From positions 1-9,112 of the forward strand of contig JAKAZP010000079.1 of the NCBI GenBank assembly GCA_021815905.1: DNA of 9,112 nt, in the 5' to 3' direction. Of the stretch, positions 5,492 to 9,112 are shown one piece after another. Both the position numbers and the translations under genes were made by a program. How positions within the stretch are numbered: position 1 is the first letter of the stretch; the number at the start of each line of letters is the position of its first letter. Below the pieces are notes generated by a model that saw only the letters and a list, made by a program, of their open reading frames with translations, ran no database searches and was not told the origin of the DNA. This DNA comes from Pseudomonadota bacterium. Its GTDB lineage: Bacteria > Pseudomonadota > Gammaproteobacteria > Steroidobacterales > Steroidobacteraceae.

Positions 5492-6625
5492 ATGCGATCG
5501 GACCGGCCGGCGGTGTTCATCGGCAGCGAGCCCGGCAGGGCGCCGGGCTTCGGTTGCGATCATCCGCTTTCGATCCCGCGCGTCGCGACCGTGCTGTCGC
5601 TGTGCGAGGCGCTCGGCTGGCTCGGGGCCGGGGAGTTGCGCAGGAGCCCCAGGGCCTCCGAAGAGCAGCTCGCCCGCGTCCACGAGCGCGGCTACATCGC
5701 CGCGCTGCGCGCGGCGGAGGCCGCGGGCGGCGCGAGCATCGAGATGCGCGAGCGTTATGGCATTGGCACGCGCGAGAACCCCGTGTTCCCCGGACTGTTC
5801 GCGCGGGCGGCGGAATCGGTCGGCGGCTCGGTGCTCGCGGCGCAGCTCGCGCTCGAGGGCAGTGTCGCCTTCCATCCGGCCGGCGGCACGCATCACGGGC
5901 GGCCCGGCCGGGCGAGCGGCTTCTGCTACTTCAACGATCCGGTGTTCGCGCTCCGGCGCCTCGGCGAAGCCGGTCTCACGCGGATTCTCTACGTCGATCT
6001 CGATGCGCACCACGGCGATGGGGTGCAGGATGCCGTGCACGACGATGCGCGAATGCACACCCTCTCCATCCACCAGGCGGGCCGCTGGCCGTTCACCGGC
6101 GGCGCGGACGACTTCGGCGGCGGACGCTCGCGCAACTTTCCCGTCCCCGCGGGCTTTCACGACGACGAGCTGCGTTTCCTCATGCGCACCGGCGTGCTGC
6201 CGTACGCGCAGGCGCTGCGGCCCGAGGCGGTGGTGATCACCTGCGGCGCGGACGCGCTCGCCGGCGACCCGCTCGCCGGGCTCATGCTGAGCAACGGAGC
6301 GTTGTGGCAGGCGGTCGGCGAGCTCGTCGCCTTGACGCCCGTGGCGGTCGTTCTCGGGGGCGGTGGCTACAATCCCTGGACGACCGCGCGCTGCTGGACC
6401 GGCCTTTGGGGCGCGCTCAGCGGGCGCAGCCCGCCGCCGGTCCTGCCGCAGGCGGCTCGCCGCGTGCTCGCGGGGCTTTCCTGCGAGCTGATCGATGAGG
6501 ACGCCGTCGATCCGGGCTGGCTGACGACACTCGCGGATCCGCCGCGCAGGGGGCCGGTTCGCGGGCCCGTGCTCGCGCTCGCCCCGGGCCGCGGAAACAT
6601 ACCGGGACTTGCGATTAGCTCATGA
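5492..6625 (+). CDS. Histone-deacetylase/AcuC-family zinc amidohydrolase
   Basis: 377 aa, full length for the class I HDAC/AcuC fold. All catalytic parts are present: His134-His135 (GGTHHGRPG), the general base/acid pair; Gly143-Phe144 lining the acyl tunnel; zinc ligands Asp171 and His173 (DLDAHHGDG) and Asp254 (CGADALAGDP); and Tyr293 in GGGGYNPW, which polarises the amide carbonyl. It should remove an acyl group from lysine or a similar amine. The substrate is not visible. Known relatives include AcuC (acetyl-CoA synthetase deacetylation) and polyamine amidohydrolases. The last 60 residues are a variable tail. ATG 5492 has only a weak GGAA before it. It is the first gene of the lipoate operon and overlaps the next gene by 4 bases (ATGA), so a role in acyl or lipoyl-lysine handling of the carrier protein is an attractive but untested inference. 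Confidence 0.88.
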   Translation: MRSDRPAVFIGSEPGRAPGFGCDHPLSIPRVATVLSLCEALGWLGAGELRRSPRASEEQLARVHERGYIAALRAAEAAGGASIEMRERYGIGTRENPVFPGLFARAAESVGGSVLAAQLALEGSVAFHPAGGTHHGRPGRASGFCYFNDPVFALRRLGEAGLTRILYVDLDAHHGDGVQDAVHDDARMHTLSIHQAGRWPFTGGADDFGGGRSRNFPVPAGFHDDELRFLMRTGVLPYAQALRPEAVVITCGADALAGDPLAGLMLSNGALWQAVGELVALTPVAVVLGGGGYNPWTTARCWTGLWGALSGRSPPPVLPQAARRVLAGLSCELIDEDAVDPGWLTTLADPPRRGPVRGPVLALAPGRGNIPGLAISS

Positions 6626-7710
6626 CCCAAAGTTGGCTCGATCGGCTGAGGACGATAGAAGCGCTCGAGGACGCGCCGCTCGATTCGGCGCTGATCGGCG
6701 ATCTCGAGCGCGCGGGCGCATCGGTCGCGGCGCGACCCATCCGCTTCGCCACGCCCACTTTCAAGGACTATGCGAGCACGGAGCTGCGGGGGTGCTCGCG
6801 CAACAGCTTTCCGGCCTTCTCGATCACCGCAGGCGCCTGCGGACTGAACTGCGATCATTGCCGGGCGAAGATCCTCGAGCCGATGCTGCCGGCCACCTCC
6901 CCGGAGATGCTCGACCGGCGGGTGCGCGAGCTGATCGCCAAGCAGGGGCTGCAGGGATTTCTGCTCTCCGGCGGCTCGAACGCCCGCAACGAGATCCGCT
7001 ATGAGCGGTTCTATCCGGTCCTCGAGCGCTTGAAGCGCGACCACCCGGCGCTCAAGGTCGCGATCCATACCGCGCTCACCGACGAGGCGGGGGCGCGCGC
7101 CATGGAGTCCGCCGGCATCGACACGGCGATGATGGATGTCATCGGCGCACAGGCGACCATCGAGCAGGTCTATCACTTGAGGCGCCCCGTGGCCGACTTC
7201 GAGGCGACGCTCGCGGCGCTGTGCACGACCACCATGGAGGTCGTGCCGCACATCGTCATCGGGCTGCACTACGGGCGCCTCCTCGGTGAGCCGGCGGCGC
7301 TCGAGATCGTGAGCCGGCAGCGCGTCCACGCGCTCGTGCTGGTGGTCGTCATGCCCTTCTATGCGGTGCCCGGAACGTTCGCGGTTCCCGACACGGCCGA
7401 GATCGGCAGGCTCTTCGCCGAGGCCCGTCGACGGCTGTCGGACCGCAACGTGCTGCTCGGTTGTGCCCGGCCCCCCGGGATGCACAAGCGCGTCACCGAC
7501 GCCTACGCCGTGCTCGCGGGGCTCGACGGCATCGCGTTTCCCGCCGACGGAGCGGTCGCCGCGGCCGCGGCCATCGGGCGGCCGTTCGAGCAGCAGCACG
7601 CCTGCTGCTCGATCAAGCTCGGCGCGCCGGCGCCCCGTCCGGATGCGCGCGGGTGCGCGGGGACGGGAGTATCCGCGTCCGCCCATCGCCGGACGGAGGT
7701 CAACACGTGA
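6622..7710 (+). CDS. lipS1: Radical-SAM protein, LipS1-type half of a split lipoyl synthase
   Basis: 362 aa. The radical-SAM cluster motif is C73-x3-C77-x2-C80 (GACGLNCDHC), followed by LLSGGSNARNEI, the glycine-rich SAM-binding strand. It resembles the biotin-synthase-like family to which LipS1 belongs. LipS1 and LipS2 together insert the two sulfurs into protein-bound octanoate and replace the single-chain LipA. Further cysteines at 58, 281 and 328/329 (GCSRN, GCARP, HACCSIKL) could hold the auxiliary sulfur-donating cluster; this is inferred. The last 28 residues, rich in Ala, Pro and Gly, look unconserved. ATG 6622 overlaps the HDAC-like stop; the stop overlaps the next start (GTGA). I assign LipS1 rather than LipS2 by overall pattern; the two names could be swapped. 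The type (radical SAM, lipoate operon) is much surer than the number. Confidence 0.8.
   Translation: MTQSWLDRLRTIEALEDAPLDSALIGDLERAGASVAARPIRFATPTFKDYASTELRGCSRNSFPAFSITAGACGLNCDHCRAKILEPMLPATSPEMLDRRVRELIAKQGLQGFLLSGGSNARNEIRYERFYPVLERLKRDHPALKVAIHTALTDEAGARAMESAGIDTAMMDVIGAQATIEQVYHLRRPVADFEATLAALCTTTMEVVPHIVIGLHYGRLLGEPAALEIVSRQRVHALVLVVVMPFYAVPGTFAVPDTAEIGRLFAEARRRLSDRNVLLGCARPPGMHKRVTDAYAVLAGLDGIAFPADGAVAAAAAIGRPFEQQHACCSIKLGAPAPRPDARGCAGTGVSASAHRRTEVNT
7695..7700 (+). promoter_or_regulatory. Ribosome binding site of the LipS2-type gene
   Basis: GGAGGT, six bases before the GTG at 7707. It is the strongest Shine-Dalgarno in the operon and lies inside the end of the preceding gene. It decides the start: GTG 7707, not the open frame that extends further upstream to 7461. 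Confidence 0.8.
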
Positions 7711-8972
7711 GTTGCCTGAAAAGAGGCGCCGAGGGAGCGGAGGCGGGCGCGACCCCGGGGCTCGATGTCAACGCCTTCGAGCGGATGCAGCCGCGCGCGC
7801 CGCGGCCGACTCCGCCCGAGCGGCGCAATGGCGCGCGGGTCAAGTCCGCCGATCTGCCGCCGGCGGGGGTGTACCTGCCGAACAACAACGTGCTTGCGCC
7901 CCACATGCGCTCGCCGGAATACGTGCAGCTTTCGACCGCCGCCGCCATGACGCTCGGAATCATGCCGGGCAGGATGCACCGGTGCGAGTGCACGCGCTGC
8001 CTGAACCTGCTGCTCACCTATCCGGAGGGCTGTCGCGCCAACTGCGCCTACTGCGGCCTCGCGCGCCATCGGGAGGCCGAGCGCGATTACGCCGATCGCA
8101 ACTTCATCCGGGTCGACTGGCCCGCGGTGCCGGTCGGGCAGATCATCGACATCGTGGCGCGCGATGCGGCGGCGAGCCCGTTCCACCGGATGTGCATCTC
8201 CATGATCACGCATCCGCGCTCGGACGCCGACACCGTCGCCGTGCTCCAGGCCTGGACGCGGCGCATCGACCCGGGCGCGATTCCAGTGTCCATCCTCTCG
8301 AATCCGACCACCATGGAGCGCGCGGACGTGGTTCGCCTGCGCGAGCTCGGAGCCGACATCTTCACGGTGGCGCTCGATGCGGCGACGCCGGCGATCTTCG
8401 ACCGCACCCGCGGCAAAGGCGTGCAGTCCCCGCACAAGTGGAGTCATTACTGGGAGATCCTGCTCATCGCGCGCGAGGTGTTCGGGCCGCAGAAGTTCGG
8501 CGCCCACATCATCATCGGCATGGGCGAGACCGAGCGCGAGGCGCTCGAGCTCGTGCAGCGGCTCGTGGACCTCGGCGGTCACAGTCATCTTTTCTGCTTC
8601 TTCCCCGAGAAGGGCTCGCTCATGGACCACCTGCCGGCGACGCCGCGCGATCAGTGGCGGCGAGTGCAGCTCGCGCGCTATCTCATCGATTACGCCTCGG
8701 TGCGCGTCGAGCAGATGCGTTTCGACGAGCTCGGGCGCGTGGTCGATTTCGCCCTGCCGCGGGCGGAGCTCGACCGGATCATCGATGCGGGCGTCGCCTT
8801 TCGCACTTCCGGGTGCCCGGGGAAGTTTCGCGACGACATCTCGGCGTGCGATCGCCCCTACGGCGATTCCCCGCCGAGCAACATCGCGAGCTATCCGTTC
8901 GCACCGGCCGCCGCGGACGTGAGGCGCATCCGCCGCCAGTTGCGCATCCCCGTGGTGCGGGAGCACTCGTGA
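7707..8972 (+). CDS. lipS2: Radical-SAM protein, LipS2-type half of a split lipoyl synthase
   Basis: 421 aa from GTG 7707. The radical-SAM motif is C109-x3-C113-x2-C116 (EGCRANCAYCGLARH), preceded by C93-x-C95-x2-C98 (HRCECTRC), an extra cysteine set likely to bind an auxiliary [4Fe-4S] cluster. The run STAAAMTLGIMPGRM before it and IRVDWPAV after it match the biotin-synthase-related family that includes LipS2. The end has C370 and C381 (FRTSGCPGKF, then ISACDRPYGD). Residues 1-48 are charged and Pro-rich and may be dispensable. It overlaps both neighbours by 4 bases (GTGA each side), so LipS1, LipS2 and ligase are probably made in step. The reaction is sulfur insertion into octanoyl-lysine on a lipoate-binding protein such as LbpA, which is not in this window. 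LipS1/LipS2 numbering could be reversed. Confidence 0.82.
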   Translation: MSCLKRGAEGAEAGATPGLDVNAFERMQPRAPRPTPPERRNGARVKSADLPPAGVYLPNNNVLAPHMRSPEYVQLSTAAAMTLGIMPGRMHRCECTRCLNLLLTYPEGCRANCAYCGLARHREAERDYADRNFIRVDWPAVPVGQIIDIVARDAAASPFHRMCISMITHPRSDADTVAVLQAWTRRIDPGAIPVSILSNPTTMERADVVRLRELGADIFTVALDAATPAIFDRTRGKGVQSPHKWSHYWEILLIAREVFGPQKFGAHIIIGMGETEREALELVQRLVDLGGHSHLFCFFPEKGSLMDHLPATPRDQWRRVQLARYLIDYASVRVEQMRFDELGRVVDFALPRAELDRIIDAGVAFRTSGCPGKFRDDISACDRPYGDSPPSNIASYPFAPAAADVRRIRRQLRIPVVREHS

Positions 8973-9112
8973 GCCACCGCTTTCGCGTGCTCGCTGCCGG
9001 GATGCGTTCGCGGGTGCGGCAAGGAGCTGCAACGCGCCCTTCAGGCGCGGTCCCCGAATCGGGGCCGGGCGGCGATTCGCTGCGATTCATTCACTTCCAG
9101 CCCGCCGCGCTC
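8969..9112 (+). CDS. Lipoate-protein-ligase-like protein (sLpl type), N-terminal 48 codons
   Basis: GTG 8969 overlaps the preceding stop (GTGA) and the frame is open to the right edge. The visible end, DSLRFIHFQPAAL, matches the LRF-x2-F-x-P-A/S-A-L strand near the N-terminus of LplA/sLpl-type lipoate ligases, and the opening FRVLAAGMRS fits the family's usual first strand. sLpl proteins attach octanoate or lipoate to the LbpA carrier before LipS1/LipS2 act, so this is the gene expected here. Codons 15-32 look wrong in this frame (poor third-position G/C, no family pattern), whereas the +1 frame there encodes KELQRALQAR, a plausible ligase helix. A pair of compensating indels or sequencing errors is possible. 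Assignment rests on about 25 informative residues plus context. Confidence 0.68.
   Translation, partial: MSHRFRVLAAGMRSRVRQGAATRPSGAVPESGPGGDSLRFIHFQPAAL

Noticed and set aside
7461..7706. Upstream extension of the LipS2-type reading frame
   Set aside because: It lies out of frame inside the LipS1-type gene. GTG 7707 has a strong GGAGGT before it and the same 4-base overlap as its neighbours.
7503..9032. Long minus-strand open frame (about 509 codons) antisense to the lip genes
   Set aside because: Arg/His/Ala-rich shadow of the LipS1/LipS2-type genes; no recognisable domain.
1..9112. Mobile elements, CRISPR arrays, tRNA or rRNA genes
   Set aside because: No transposase, regularly spaced repeats, or structural RNA sequence was recognised. 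Gene content and base composition are even across the window, with no sign of recent insertion.

Overview
The window looks like a sulfur-oxidation locus from a high-G+C, sulfur-oxidising bacterium. By eye about two thirds of bases are G or C, with strong G/C bias at third codon positions. The aprMBA layout, the FadL-type outer-membrane protein and TusA with DsrE2 point to a Gram-negative proteobacterium. A gammaproteobacterium (for example near Ectothiorhodospiraceae or Acidiferrobacteraceae) is my best guess, but the taxonomy is an inference. Every gene I could recognise can be linked to sulfur oxidation or to lipoate assembly, except a LysR-type regulator, an OsmC-family protein and a histone-deacetylase-like amidohydrolase, whose roles are open.

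Layout. (1) 1-1603, minus strand: aprM-aprB-aprA, the dissimilatory APS reductase (aprA runs off the left edge). In sulfur oxidisers it works in reverse, turning sulfite plus AMP into APS. (2) 1604-1775: an AT-rich divergent control region with two dyads. (3) 1776-2666, plus strand: a LysR-type regulator. (4) 2664-2679: a small hairpin holding both stop codons of the convergent LysR and OsmC genes. (5) 2677-5359, minus strand: dsrE2-tusA-fadL-like-osmC, a cytoplasmic sulfur-carrier pair joined to an outer-membrane channel and a thiol peroxidase-like protein. (6) 5360-5491: a second AT-rich divergent control region, with a TATAAT box and TATCA/TGATA half-sites. (7) 5492-9112, plus strand: an HDAC/AcuC-like amidohydrolase, two radical-SAM proteins (LipS1/LipS2 type) and the start of a lipoate-protein ligase-like gene (sLpl type). 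Each of these four genes overlaps the next by exactly 4 bases.

How it fits together (inference on known pathways). In the sHdr pathway of sulfur oxidation, TusA and DsrE-family proteins hand sulfane sulfur in the cytoplasm to a heterodisulfide-reductase-like complex. That complex needs a lipoate-binding protein (LbpA). LbpA is lipoylated by a dedicated route: sLpl attaches the acyl chain and LipS1/LipS2 together insert the sulfurs. The sulfite produced is then oxidised through AprBA (plus ATP sulfurylase). The window therefore holds the sulfur-carrier supply, the cofactor-assembly operon and the sulfite-oxidising enzyme. The shdr genes, lbpA, lipT and sat are not in view and would be expected nearby.

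Most worth a second look: the intact HDAC-like enzyme that opens the lipoate operon (possible acyl-lysine hydrolase or lipoamidase acting on the carrier protein); the FadL/OsmC pair behind dsrE2-tusA; and an apparent pair of compensating frameshifts at the start of the ligase gene.
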